Source: Endozoicomonas sp. ISHI1
GTDB taxonomy: Bacteria; Pseudomonadota; Gammaproteobacteria; Pseudomonadales; Endozoicomonadaceae
Assembly: GCF_024606225.1 (NCBI RefSeq)
Contig: NZ_JAGRPU010000015.1
Coordinates: 1-64,000, forward strand
Direction: 5' to 3'
Length of the DNA: 64,000 bases
The translations under genes and the position numbers were made by a program. The stretch's first letter is position 1; each line of letters opens with the position of its first letter. This document shows positions 54,958-64,000 of the stretch, piece after piece. The notes beneath the pieces are model-generated. The model was not told the DNA's origin and made no database searches. It saw only the letters and a list, made by a program, of their open reading frames with translations.

Positions 54958-57189
54958 TCATAACCCTTGGTACGCATTCGTGGCATCACTTACGGGAACG
55001 GGTGGTTTCCTCTTGAACTTCTTAACGGCTACGATAGCTGAAACCACGGCAATCAAGACCACAACACCCGCTGTAATAAGCCCAATACCCCAGTCTGGGA
55101 ATTCTGGATGGGATATAGGCGGCAGGTATTCAAAATTCAGAAAAATCACCTGCATCCGGACATGCCGGATACCCTTCTCAACATCAGCGTCTGCAACTGC
55201 CAGATAGGCTTTATTGCCCACAAAAACCGGGCGCATTGACCTTGTCGCCGGGGTCTTGAATGCAGCGTCAAATTGATGGACATTGGCCTGGTTTTCATAA
55301 GTAACGAAAGACAGTTGCCCATTACTGTTGTAAATAATGGTGTACAAATAATTTTTCGCAGTCACCAGTCTAACGGTTAAAAACGTACCCGATGTGCCTG
55401 AAGAAAAACGAATCGTATCGTCAATAATAAAAGCGCCATCCATCTGTCCATTGTCAGTGGCGAACCGGCGAATAGAAAGCTTCTCTGACTCAGGGTTGAA
55501 TACGGCAACATAAACATGGTTCTTTTGAATCAGAATGTCTTGCAGAATGTTGTCAGTGCCCATGTCTGTAGCGATCAGGATCCCTCTGCCATTGTCTCCA
55601 AAAGAGGCAGCGGGGTTTAGTTCCTTTTTTTCGTACTGTCTGATAAAGAAAGGATAGGAGACATTTTTATCACTGCTTATGCCTGTCACATAGAGCTTTT
55701 CGCCATCTGGGGAGACCCTTATGCGAAGTCCTGTTTCCTCATCATTTTTGTAATATTTTTTAGGAAACCGGAGTCGTTTTTTATGGTAACTACTAAACAA
55801 CAGTTTGTTATTGATTGTTCCTGTAAAGTACATGACACCCTGATGATGAGCGGTATCATTAATTTGGACCCCTCCGGGGAATACATTGTGATTTACGCTT
55901 AATCCTGCCCGTCCCCCCTTGATAGCAACTAAGGGGAACTCCACCAGAACCGTTTCTCCGGACGTTGCCGTTGCAACAATGACAAGCTGAGAGCCTGTTG
56001 TATCGTGAATAACCTGCCCAGTCAGAGACTGGTAGGAGGCCAGCATTTTTAAACGGCTGTCAGAGGTTGTGTAAGTCACGATGCCACACAGACCAAATTG
56101 TTTATCCAGTTCAGAGCCTTTATAACGTGCCAGATTAACCTTTTTGGAATGCGACTCAGGCTGAATGACAACGTATATCTGCTCATTTTTCGCATCATAC
56201 GCTTGAAACAGGGGTATCCCTTCTGGTGGCGGGCAGCTACCCGACAGGCTGGGCGCTTCTGTATTGTCAGGCAGGGCTTTATACGACGATGAATGTTTGA
56301 TCAGCGTTGAATTTACTGATGGAGCTCGCGAAATGGTTGTAGAAGTAGTGGCGAGTTTACTGGTTGAGAGGCGTGCAAATGACGAAGCAGTGGTAAGTTT
56401 ACTGGTTGAGAGACGTGCAGATGACGATGTTGTCGCTGACACTCTTATACCGACCCGATAAATCCTGACCTTTTCATCTTCCGCCCCAACTGCCAGCAGG
56501 GTGCCATCGTGGTTGTAGGCAACGCTCCGTATGGCTTTTGTCGCATCGGTGATGTTGTACATAACGCCAGGTAGATTCAACACGTCATATATCTTAACCC
56601 GATCATCACTCGACCCAACGGCGTGCCAGGTGTCGTCGCGATTGAAGTCAATGCTCATGATCAAGCCTGTCGCATCTGACAGGGTGGCAAGGGGGGTAGA
56701 CGGGTTCACTGGGTCATAAAGCCTGACCTTTTTATCATCCCCCCCGACTGCCAGCCAGGTGCCGTCGTGGTTGAAAGCAACAGTCCTCACCCAATCTTTA
56801 GAATTGTTCAGCGTGTGCAGGAGTCTGGGCCTCGCCGGGTCACTCATATTAAAGATTTGTACGGGCCCTGAAAAAGGACATCCGGAATTGCCTTTGCCGG
56901 AAGCCATTCCCACAGCCATCAGCATACTGTTCATATTCCATGAGACACTCGTAGCCCAGTAGGGCCGACAATGTCTTGGTGGGACAACGCCGCCTGTGGG
57001 TGTTGGAGCGGCCGTTACCGGCAACATGTTCGGATCCATATTAATCACATGGATCAATAGAGGGCCCACGGTCGCATTACCAGACGTTGTTGGCAGGGCA
57101 GTAACAGACGTTTGAGCAACTGCCTGCAGAAAGCTTGCTGCCAACAGGATAACCAAACCCGCAATAGACCAGCCCTTTGCAATGCCCAT
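54958..57189 (-). CDS. WD40-type single-pass membrane protein, paralogue 2 (short form)
   Basis: The product has 743 residues from ATG 57189 (GGAG 7 bases upstream). It has the same N-terminal helix, one WD40 block of about four blades, a Ser/Thr-rich linker (ARLSTSKLTTASS repeats), the same beta-rich C-terminal domain, a membrane helix (WGIGLITAGVVVLIAVVSAIV) and a basic stop-transfer. Compared with paralogue 1 it lacks the whole second propeller block. The C-terminal domain is nearly identical to paralogue 1, while the tail differs (SDATNAYQGL). It looks like a shortened duplicate made by recombination between blocks. Confidence 0.88.
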   Translation of the reverse strand: MGIAKGWSIAGLVILLAASFLQAVAQTSVTALPTTSGNATVGPLLIHVINMDPNMLPVTAAPTPTGGVVPPRHCRPYWATSVSWNMNSMLMAVGMASGKGNSGCPFSGPVQIFNMSDPARPRLLHTLNNSKDWVRTVAFNHDGTWLAVGGDDKKVRLYDPVNPSTPLATLSDATGLIMSIDFNRDDTWHAVGSSDDRVKIYDVLNLPGVMYNITDATKAIRSVAYNHDGTLLAVGAEDEKVRIYRVGIRVSATTSSSARLSTSKLTTASSFARLSTSKLATTSTTISRAPSVNSTLIKHSSSYKALPDNTEAPSLSGSCPPPEGIPLFQAYDAKNEQIYVVIQPESHSKKVNLARYKGSELDKQFGLCGIVTYTTSDSRLKMLASYQSLTGQVIHDTTGSQLVIVATATSGETVLVEFPLVAIKGGRAGLSVNHNVFPGGVQINDTAHHQGVMYFTGTINNKLLFSSYHKKRLRFPKKYYKNDEETGLRIRVSPDGEKLYVTGISSDKNVSYPFFIRQYEKKELNPAASFGDNGRGILIATDMGTDNILQDILIQKNHVYVAVFNPESEKLSIRRFATDNGQMDGAFIIDDTIRFSSGTSGTFLTVRLVTAKNYLYTIIYNSNGQLSFVTYENQANVHQFDAAFKTPATRSMRPVFVGNKAYLAVADADVEKGIRHVRMQVIFLNFEYLPPISHPEFPDWGIGLITAGVVVLIAVVSAIVAVKKFKRKPPVPVSDATNAYQGL

Positions 57190-57451
57190 AACCACTCTCC
57201 AGAATTCCGGCTTTGGATTCTTCACCTGGTGATCTGAGGCAGTGAAAATGGACACAAAATTCACTGCCGTCCTGTTAAAAAACAGGGAAAGATTTGAGAT
57301 GCCTGCCGCTGTCGGTCAGCGGCAACCAAGTCAAGGTGGTTGAGGTTCCCGGGTATTGGGCTGGTGGCATGTTGATGTTGTTGCAGCAAGCCAGCCAGAG
57401 GATCATCAGCGAGTTGATCTGGTTACCAGAGTGTTTGATGGTTATTAATGA

Positions 57452-60400
57452 TCATAACTCCTCGTTCCCATCTGCGGCATCACCCAATGGAATGGGTAGT
57501 TTCCTCTTGAACTTCTTAACGGCTACGATAGCTGAAACCGCAGCAACCATGACCACAGCACCCGCTGTAATAAGCCCAATACCCCAATCCGGGAATTCTG
57601 CGCGCAATAAAGGCGGCAGGTTGTCAAGACCCAGAGAAATCACCTGCATCCGGACATGCCGGATACCCTTCTCAATATCGGCGTCTGCAACGGCCAGATA
57701 GGCTTTATTGCCCACAAAAACCGGGCGCATTGACCCTGTTGCCGGGGTCTTGAATGCGGTGTCAAAATGATGGGCATTGACCTGATTTTCATAAGCAACG
57801 ACAGACAGTTGCCCATTACTGTTGTAAATAATGGTGTGCACATAATTTTCCGTAGTCACCAGTCTAACGGTTAAAAACGTACCCGATGTGCCTGAAGAAA
57901 AACGAATCGTATCGTCAATAATAAAAGCGCTATCCATCTGTCCGTTGTCAGTGGCGAACCGGCGAATAGAAAGCTTCTCTGACTCGGGGTTGAATACGGC
58001 AACATAAACATGGTTCTTTTGAATCAGAATGTCTTGCAGAATGTTGTCAATACCCATGTCTGTGGCGATCAGTATCCCTTTGCCATCGCCTCCAAAAGAG
58101 GCAGTGGGGTTTAGTCCCTTTTTGTCGTACTGTCTGATAAAGAAAGGATAGGAGACATCTTTATCACCGCTTATGCCTGTTACATAGAACTGTTCGCCAT
58201 CCGGGGAGACCCTTAAACGAAGTCCTCGTTCCTTATCATTCTTGTAACATTTTTTAGGCAACTGGAGTCGTTGTTCATGGTAACTGCTAAACAACAGTTT
58301 GTTATTGATTGTTCCTGTTAAATACATGACACCCTGATGATGAGCAGTATCATTAATTTGGACCCCTCCAGGGAATTTACGTACGCTAAATCCTGCCTGC
58401 CCCCCCTGGATGGCAACTAAGGGGAACTCCACCAGAACCGTTTCTCCGGACGCTGGCGTTGCAACAATGACAAGGTGAGAACCTGCTGTATCGTGAATAA
58501 CCTGCCCAGTCAGAGACTGGTAAGAGGCCAGCATTTTTAAACGGTTGTCAGAGGTTGTGTAAGTCACGATGCCACACAGACCAAATTGTTTATCCAGTTC
58601 AGAGCCTTTATAACGTGCCAGATTAACCTTTTTGGAATGCAACTCAGGCTGAATGACGACGTATATCTGCTCATTTTTCGCATCATACGCTTGAAACAGG
58701 GGTATTCCTTCTGGTGGCGGGCAGCTACCCGACAGGCCAGGTCCTTTTGTATCGTGAGGCAGCGATGTATACGACGATGAAGGTCTGATCAGCGTTGAGT
58801 TTTCTGATGGAGCTCCCGAAATAGTTGTAAAGGCAGTGCCGAGTTTGCTGGTTGAGAGACGTGCAGACGACGAAACAGTGGTGAGTTGACTGGTTGAGAG
58901 ACGTGCAGATGACGATGTTGTCGCTGACGCTCTTATACCGACCTGATAAATCCTGACCTTTCCATCTTCCGCCCCAACTGCCAGCAGGGTGCCATCGTGG
59001 TTGTAGGTAACGCTCCGTATATCATCTGTCGCATCAGAGAGGGTGTACAAAACGCCAGGCAGATTCAACATGTCATATATCCTTACCCTTCGATCACCCG
59101 ACCCAGCGGCAAGTCGGGTGCTGTCGCGATTGATATCAATGCTCATGATCCAGTCTCTCGCACCCCACAGAGTATACTTCGGGCTGATCAGGTTCTTTAT
59201 GTCATAAACCGCAACCCTTTCCCCCACAGGGCTACTATCAGACCCCCCAGCTGACAGCAGCTTGCCGTCGTGGCTGAATTTAACACTCCGTACCTGACTT
59301 CTCCAATGCTGCAGAGCATGCGGGACAACGGACAGATCCTTCTCATAAACCCTGAGCCAACCATCTCTCGCTGCCACTGCCATCAAGGTGTCGTCGTGGT
59401 TGTAGTCAATGTCCATTACCCAATCATATGGATTGGTCAGAGTTGTCGGGCGAATGGACAGATCCCTTGGGTCATAAATCCTGAGCGTGCTATCTTGTGC
59501 TCCGACTGCCAGCTGAGTGCCGCCGTGATTGTATTTAACGCTGCGTACCCCTCGTGTCGCATCAGACAGGGTTGCAAGGGGGGAGGACGGGTTCACTGGG
59601 TCATAAATCCTGACCTTTTTATCTTGCCCCCCGACTGCCAGCCGGGTGCCGTCGTGGTTGAAGTCAACAGTCCTGACCCAGTTTTTCGAATCGAACAGGG
59701 TGTGCAGGAGTCTGGGACTCTCCGGGTCACTCATATCAAAGATTTGTACGGAGCCTGAATGAGGGCATCCGGGATTTGCTCTGCCGGAAGCTATTCCCAC
59801 GGCCATAAGCATACTGTTTATACTCCATGAGACACTCATAACCCTATGGGGCCCACAATGTCTCGGTGGAACAACGCCTCCTGTGGGTGTTGGAGCGACC
59901 GTTGCCGGCAACATGTTAGGATCTATATTAATCACATGGATCAATTGAGGGCGCACGTTTGTGATACCAGGCGTTGTTGGCTGAGCAATAGCAGACGTTG
60001 TCGGCTGAGCAGTAGCAGATGTTGTTGGCTGAGCAGTAGCAGACGTTGTCGGCTGAGCAGTAGCAGACGTTGTCGGCTGAGCAGTAGCAGATGTTGTTGG
60101 CTGAGCAGTAGCAGACGTTGTCGGCTGAGCAGTAGCAGACGTTGTTGGCTGGGTTGTATACGACGATGAATGCCTGATCTGCGTTGAATTTTCTGATGGA
60201 GATCTCAAAATGGTTGTAGAAGCAGTGGTGATTTGACTGGTTGAGAGACGTGCAGATGACGAAGCAGTGATGAGTTGACTGGTTGAGAGACGTGCAGATG
60301 ACGAAGCAGTGTTGAGTCGACTGGTTGAGAGACGTGCAGATGACGAAGCAGTGATGAGTTGACTGGTTGAGAGACGTGCAGATGACGATGTTGTCGCTGA

Positions 60401-61534
60401 CACTCTTGCAGCGACCCGATAAATCCTGACCTTTCCATCCTCCGCCCCGACTGCCAGCAGGGTGCCGTCGTGGTTGTAGTTAACGCTCCGTACAACATCT
60501 GTCGCATCAGAGAGGGTGTACAGAACGCCGGGTGGATTCAACATGTCATATATTCTAACCTTCTGATCAGCCGACCCAGCGGCGAGTCGGGTGCTGTCGT
60601 GATTGAAGTCAATGCTCATGACCGTGTTTGTCGCACCCAACAGAGTATATTTCGTGCTGGCCAGGTTATTTATGTCATAAACTACAACCCTGTTTTCCCT
60701 GGATCTAAGATCTCTTCCCCCAGTTGCCAGCAGTGTGCCGTCGTGGTTGAATTTAACGCTCCGCATTTGATCAAGATAAGTGATCACAGCTTGCGGGGCA
60801 TTGGACAGATCCCTCGGCTCATAAACCCTGAGCCTGTAGTCTCTCGATACTATTGCCAGTTCGGTGTCGTCGGGGTTGTAGTCAATGTCCATTACCCAAC
60901 CTGCTGCGTCGGTCAGAATTGTCGGACTAATGGACAGGTTCCTTGGGTCATAAATCCTGAGCTTATTATCTTGTGCTCCGACTGCCAGCTGAGTGCCGCC
61001 GTGATCATATTTAACGCTGCGTATCGGGCTTGTCGCATCGGACAGGGTGGCAAGGGGAGTGGACAGGTTCACTGGGTCATAAATCCTGACCTCATTCTCA
61101 TCCCCCCCGACTGCCAGTCGGGTACCGTCGTGATTGAAGGCAACATTCCTCACCCAGTTTTTAGCATCGTGAAAGGTGTGCAGGAGTCTGGGCCTCACCG
61201 GGTCACTCATATCAAAGATTTGTACGGGGCCTGAAAAAGGACATCCGGAAGTGCCACTGCCGGAACCCATTCCCACAGCCATGAGCGTACTGTTCATATT
61301 CCATGAGACACTCATAACCCTGTGGGGCCCACAATGGCTTGGTGGGGCAACGCCTCCTGTGGGTGTTGGAGCAACCGTTACCGGCAACATGTTCGGATCT
61401 ATATTAATCTCGTGGATCAGTGGAGGTTGCATTGTTGGCCGGGCAGTAACAGCCGTTTGAGCTACTGTCTGCATACAGCTTGCTGCCAATAAGGTAAACA
61501 AACCCGCAATAGACCAGCTCTTTGCAATGCCCAT
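57452..61534 (-). CDS. WD40-type single-pass membrane protein, paralogue 3 (long form)
   Basis: The product has 1360 residues from ATG 61534 (GGAG 7 bases upstream). Order: signal/anchor helix (IAGLFTLLAASCMQTVAQ), a first full WD40 block (about residues 60-385), and a long Ser/Thr-rich linker made of ARLSTSQLITASS units and then eight or so QPTTSATA units. A second WD40 block (about 530-870), another linker and the beta-rich domain shared with the paralogues follow. The end is a membrane helix (WGIGLITAGAVVMVAAVSAIVAV), KKFKRK and a tail ending GDAADGNEEL. The low-complexity Thr/Ser/Pro stalk resembles O-glycosylated mucin stalks. The role is unknown. Confidence 0.88.
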   Translation of the reverse strand: MGIAKSWSIAGLFTLLAASCMQTVAQTAVTARPTMQPPLIHEINIDPNMLPVTVAPTPTGGVAPPSHCGPHRVMSVSWNMNSTLMAVGMGSGSGTSGCPFSGPVQIFDMSDPVRPRLLHTFHDAKNWVRNVAFNHDGTRLAVGGDENEVRIYDPVNLSTPLATLSDATSPIRSVKYDHGGTQLAVGAQDNKLRIYDPRNLSISPTILTDAAGWVMDIDYNPDDTELAIVSRDYRLRVYEPRDLSNAPQAVITYLDQMRSVKFNHDGTLLATGGRDLRSRENRVVVYDINNLASTKYTLLGATNTVMSIDFNHDSTRLAAGSADQKVRIYDMLNPPGVLYTLSDATDVVRSVNYNHDGTLLAVGAEDGKVRIYRVAARVSATTSSSARLSTSQLITASSSARLSTSRLNTASSSARLSTSQLITASSSARLSTSQITTASTTILRSPSENSTQIRHSSSYTTQPTTSATAQPTTSATAQPTTSATAQPTTSATAQPTTSATAQPTTSATAQPTTSAIAQPTTPGITNVRPQLIHVINIDPNMLPATVAPTPTGGVVPPRHCGPHRVMSVSWSINSMLMAVGIASGRANPGCPHSGSVQIFDMSDPESPRLLHTLFDSKNWVRTVDFNHDGTRLAVGGQDKKVRIYDPVNPSSPLATLSDATRGVRSVKYNHGGTQLAVGAQDSTLRIYDPRDLSIRPTTLTNPYDWVMDIDYNHDDTLMAVAARDGWLRVYEKDLSVVPHALQHWRSQVRSVKFSHDGKLLSAGGSDSSPVGERVAVYDIKNLISPKYTLWGARDWIMSIDINRDSTRLAAGSGDRRVRIYDMLNLPGVLYTLSDATDDIRSVTYNHDGTLLAVGAEDGKVRIYQVGIRASATTSSSARLSTSQLTTVSSSARLSTSKLGTAFTTISGAPSENSTLIRPSSSYTSLPHDTKGPGLSGSCPPPEGIPLFQAYDAKNEQIYVVIQPELHSKKVNLARYKGSELDKQFGLCGIVTYTTSDNRLKMLASYQSLTGQVIHDTAGSHLVIVATPASGETVLVEFPLVAIQGGQAGFSVRKFPGGVQINDTAHHQGVMYLTGTINNKLLFSSYHEQRLQLPKKCYKNDKERGLRLRVSPDGEQFYVTGISGDKDVSYPFFIRQYDKKGLNPTASFGGDGKGILIATDMGIDNILQDILIQKNHVYVAVFNPESEKLSIRRFATDNGQMDSAFIIDDTIRFSSGTSGTFLTVRLVTTENYVHTIIYNSNGQLSVVAYENQVNAHHFDTAFKTPATGSMRPVFVGNKAYLAVADADIEKGIRHVRMQVISLGLDNLPPLLRAEFPDWGIGLITAGAVVMVAAVSAIVAVKKFKRKLPIPLGDAADGNEEL
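59985..60150 (-). repeat. 24-bp tandem repeat encoding QPTTSATA
   Basis: Inside paralogue 3, a 24-base unit (coding strand QPTTSATA) is repeated six to eight times in near-identical copies, forming the Thr-rich stalk between the propeller blocks. Copies differ by single bases (T/C in the GTTGT(T/C)GG part), so the array is expected to vary in length between strains. Confidence 0.92.
60225..60400 (-). repeat. 42-bp tandem repeat encoding SSARLSTSQLITAS
   Basis: Also within paralogue 3, a 42-base unit encoding ARLSTSQLITASSS occurs about four times, with small changes (SRLNTASS, SQITTAS). The same unit appears once or twice in the linkers of all three paralogues. Confidence 0.85.
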
Positions 61535-61750
61535 TGCCATTCTCCAGAGTTCTGTCTTTAGACACTTGACTTCGTGGTCGAGGAAACCGGTATAGCTCAA
61601 AAACCTTCAGAAACATCCTCTGCAAAGATGAATGAGAGCAAAGTAAGAGTCGTAAAGGTGATTGCTGAACTAATGCCCGAGTTGAAAGCTGCTGTCATTC
61701 TTTGAAAGTAGAAACACAGGTTTATACGCCTATGATGAACGGGGGAGCAG

Positions 61751-61846
61751 ATGCATCAGGCGATGTTTGAATATATTGAAATTGATTATAGTCGGACGCG
61801 TCGACACAGTTCTGACGGGTATGTGAGTTCTGAAAAAGATCAGTAG
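61751..61846 (+). pseudogene. IS3-family OrfB C-terminal remnant
   Basis: The plus strand reads HQAMFEYIEIDYSRTRRHSS then DGYVSSEKDQ and stops. This is the end of the IS3 integrase domain (AIFEYIEVFYNRxRRHSxLGYxSPxxFE). The frame breaks just upstream and no element ends remain. It lies between paralogue 3 and amt. The rest of 61535-62048 shows only the terminator below. Confidence 0.8.
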
Positions 61847-61909
61847 ACAGAAGCCGTTTAATCCGGCGTCCCTTTTTTACTGTCTCAGCTCAAGTGTTCT
61901 TTGGCACAT

Positions 61910-61954
61910 AAAAAAACCCCGGTCACACAAAACTTGAAGTATTGTTGCCGAGGT
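61910..61954 (-). terminator. Probable terminator of amt
   Basis: On the minus strand ACCTCGG pairs with CCGGGGT (one mismatch) across a 25-base loop and is followed by TTTTTTT. It lies about 95 bases after the amt stop. Confidence 0.5.
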
Positions 61955-62048
61955 CTCGTTTGGAAGAGTTGTCGCTTTATGTCATCGCTAAAAGTTATAT
62001 GTCAGGTCATGCACGCGGCGACAGCTCTTTTTAATCACCTACTTCTTG

Positions 62049-63299
62049 TTACTGTTTACCCATAAACTCAGGGTAAGCTTCCATGCCGCATTCCGTCAGG
62101 TCAGCACCTTCATACTCTTCTTCTTCAGTGATACGCAGACCGAGTATCTGCTTGATAACAGCCCAGACGATCAGGGAAGCGATGAATACCCAGGCGAAGA
62201 TGGAGGCAATGCCCAACAGCTGAGCGCTGAAAGTCGCACCGTCGTTGGTCAAAGGTACTGCCAGCAGACCCCAGATTCCTACAACACCGTGTACAGAGAT
62301 GGCACCCACTGGATCGTCAATGCGTAGCTTGTCCAGAGCCAGAATGGCGAAGACAACCAAAGCACCACCGACACCACCAATCAGAGTGGCAGATACTGCA
62401 GTCGGTGTCAGGGGCTCAGCTGTGATGGATACCAGGCCGGCAAGAGCACCGTTCAGGGCCATAGTCAGGTCAGCCTTGCCGAACAGGATGCGAGCTACAA
62501 TCAGGGCAGCAATGACACCACCCGCAGCACCAGCATTGGTGTTGACAAAAATCTGGGCGACAGCGTTCGCGTTTTCAACGTCAGACAGCTTCAACTGAGA
62601 ACCGCCATTGAAGCCGAACCATCCCAGCCACAGAATAAAGGTACCCAGAGTAGCGAGAGGCAGATTGGCACCCGGGATTGCGTTAACAGCACCGTCTTTA
62701 CCGTATTTGCCTTTACGGGCACCCAGCAGCAGAACACCTGCCAGAGCCGCAGCAGCACCGGCCATGTGAACAACACCGGAACCTGCGAAGTCCTGGAAGT
62801 TTGCTTCGTTCAGGAATCCACCACCCCATTTCCAGAAACCTTGTACGGGATAGATGAAGCCAGTCATAAAGACCGCAAACAGCAGGAAAGACCAGAGCTT
62901 CATGCGCTCGGCAACCGCACCGGAAACGATGGACATTGCAGTCGCAACGAAGACCACCTGGAAGAAGAAGTCTGAACGTGCAGAATAGTATGGCGCATCA
63001 TCGCCACCTGCAGTCACGGCTTCAACCGTGTTTTCAGTACCGATCAACGAACCCAGAACCGGCAGGATACCGCCCTCATTAGCCCCGGGGTACATAATAG
63101 CGTAACCACAAAGCAGGTACATGGTGCAGGCAATCGCAAACAGTGCGATGTTTTTGGTCAGAATCTCAACCGTGTTTTTAGAACGGACCAGACCAGCTTC
63201 GAGCATGGCAAAACCGGCGGCCATCCACATTACCAGCGCACCGGACATCAGAAAGTAGAAAGTATCGAGTGCGTACGACACTTGAGCCAGATTTTCCAC
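62049..63299 (-). CDS. amt: Ammonium transporter Amt
   Basis: This 416-residue membrane protein has the Amt family pattern: a first helix without a signal peptide, MWMAAGFAMLEAGLVRSKNTVEILTKN, the phenylalanine-gate and pore region around GFWKWGGGFLNEANFQDFAGSGVVHMAGA (first pore His), GWFGFNGGSQL, and the second pore His in DDPVGAISVHGVVGIWGLLAVPL. GlnK normally binds and closes Amt; glnK is upstream on the same strand, as expected. It lacks the N-terminal extension of E. coli AmtB and belongs to the shorter Amt subtype. Confidence 0.96.
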   Translation of the reverse strand: MENLAQVSYALDTFYFLMSGALVMWMAAGFAMLEAGLVRSKNTVEILTKNIALFAIACTMYLLCGYAIMYPGANEGGILPVLGSLIGTENTVEAVTAGGDDAPYYSARSDFFFQVVFVATAMSIVSGAVAERMKLWSFLLFAVFMTGFIYPVQGFWKWGGGFLNEANFQDFAGSGVVHMAGAAAALAGVLLLGARKGKYGKDGAVNAIPGANLPLATLGTFILWLGWFGFNGGSQLKLSDVENANAVAQIFVNTNAGAAGGVIAALIVARILFGKADLTMALNGALAGLVSITAEPLTPTAVSATLIGGVGGALVVFAILALDKLRIDDPVGAISVHGVVGIWGLLAVPLTNDGATFSAQLLGIASIFAWVFIASLIVWAVIKQILGLRITEEEEYEGADLTECGMEAYPEFMGKQ

Positions 63300-63346
63300 A
63301 GGGCTCCTCCCAAAAAAGTTCAGCAGAATGAGTAGTCTTTTGCTAA

Positions 63347-63505
63347 CAGCCTGTCGGACTTAAGGCTGTCCTACTGCGGTTGCAATAAACTGGTCTAAAA
63401 ATTCCTGCTTCTTCGTCAAATAGCTCGCTATTCTCCTCAGAAGCAGAAATTTTTATCCTCAATTTCTTGCAATCCTCGCTACGGACGCTTAAGTCCGACA
63501 GGCTG
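63347..63505. mobile_element. 159-bp MITE-like element with 18-bp terminal inverted repeats
   Basis: CAGCCTGTCGGACTTAAG at 63347-63364 is perfectly complementary to CTTAAGTCCGACAGGCTG at 63488-63505. Inside, a second pair of arms (AAAAATTCCTGCTTCT and AGAAGCAGAAATTTTT, one mismatch) flanks a centre containing TAGCTCGCTA. The whole element could fold as one long hairpin. It has no coding capacity. No clear target duplication is seen. It splits the glnK-amt gap. Confidence 0.75.
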
Positions 63506-63696
63506 CTAGGGCATTCATGCCCTGGAAACAGTCACCTTGACTCAGGAGCTGTTTCCGCATTAGCCATTTTTATTTTTTGCGAATGTCACCTTCCGCTCTT
63601 AATGTAGCTGAAGCGGACGACAAAGTTTGTCTGTTGTTGTACGTGTACCCTGAGAACCATGAACTTCCTGACTATGGTCTCTTGCCGCTGAGTACA

Positions 63697-64000
<304 letters not shown>

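Noticed and set aside
59846-60169. Plus-strand RCRLSSSRRC repeat protein
   Set aside because: It is the antisense reading of the 24-bp QPTTSATA array in WD40 paralogue 3.
59985-60400. Regular repeats considered as CRISPR
   Set aside because: They are in-frame coding repeats without unique spacers.

Overview
The window looks like a gammaproteobacterial chromosome of the marine, animal-associated Oceanospirillales type. An Endozoicomonas-like organism is my inference, not something the sequence proves. The housekeeping genes are typical of Gammaproteobacteria: miaB, then ybeZ (phoH-like), ybeY, ybeX/corC and lnt, with dapB, tat, selD and glnK-amt nearby. Between them lie eukaryote-like accessory genes: RING fingers, a probable OTU-type cysteine protease, an ankyrin-type protein, a PPxY-motif protein and large WD40-type membrane proteins. 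There are also several decayed IS3-family transposase ends. This mix fits a bacterium living in close contact with an animal host.

Layout. 1-10020: a type I secretion operon made of a giant VCBS-repeat adhesin (5' end outside the window), an ABC transporter, an HlyD-type adaptor and a TolC-type outer-membrane channel. 10181-18705: an accessory island with an OTU-like/RING fusion, a secreted unknown, miaB, an ankyrin-type protein, a decayed DUF4143-type ATPase, a palindromic repeat with a short tandem array, a membrane RING protein and an IS3 remnant. 18965-23967: the core block dapB, ybeZ, ybeY, corC, lnt. 24009-39147: mostly core metabolism and transport (2OG oxygenase, fumC, YdcF-like, maa, tatAC without tatB, chrA, CobW GTPase, SEC-C protein, zinc peptidase, yjjP/yjjB, FAN1-type nuclease), interrupted by an internally duplicated coiled-coil protein. 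39176-41255: a second accessory patch with a PPxY membrane protein, tRNA-Arg(CCG), a half-tRNA relic, a secreted RING-H2 protein and an IS3 relic.

41527-50633: cytochrome c5, UspE-like, a LysE/PhzF pair controlled divergently by a MocR-type regulator with two visible palindromic sites, membrane and secreted unknowns, selD, a SutA-like protein, YjbQ, and a small secreted HExxH protein. 50660-61534: three tandem paralogues of very large, signal-anchored, WD40-repeat, Ser/Thr-rich, single-pass membrane proteins. They are bounded on one side by a broken copy of amt and on the other by an IS3 relic and the intact amt. 62049-64000: amt and glnK (cut by the window edge), separated by a 159-bp element with perfect 18-bp terminal inverted repeats.

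The strongest candidates for new biology are the WD40 receptor-like family and the set of proteins that look able to act on, or mimic, host ubiquitin machinery: the OTU-like/RING fusion, the secreted RING-H2 protein, the membrane RING protein and the PPxY protein. All functional statements rest on reading motifs and family resemblance by eye; no database or structure search was run.
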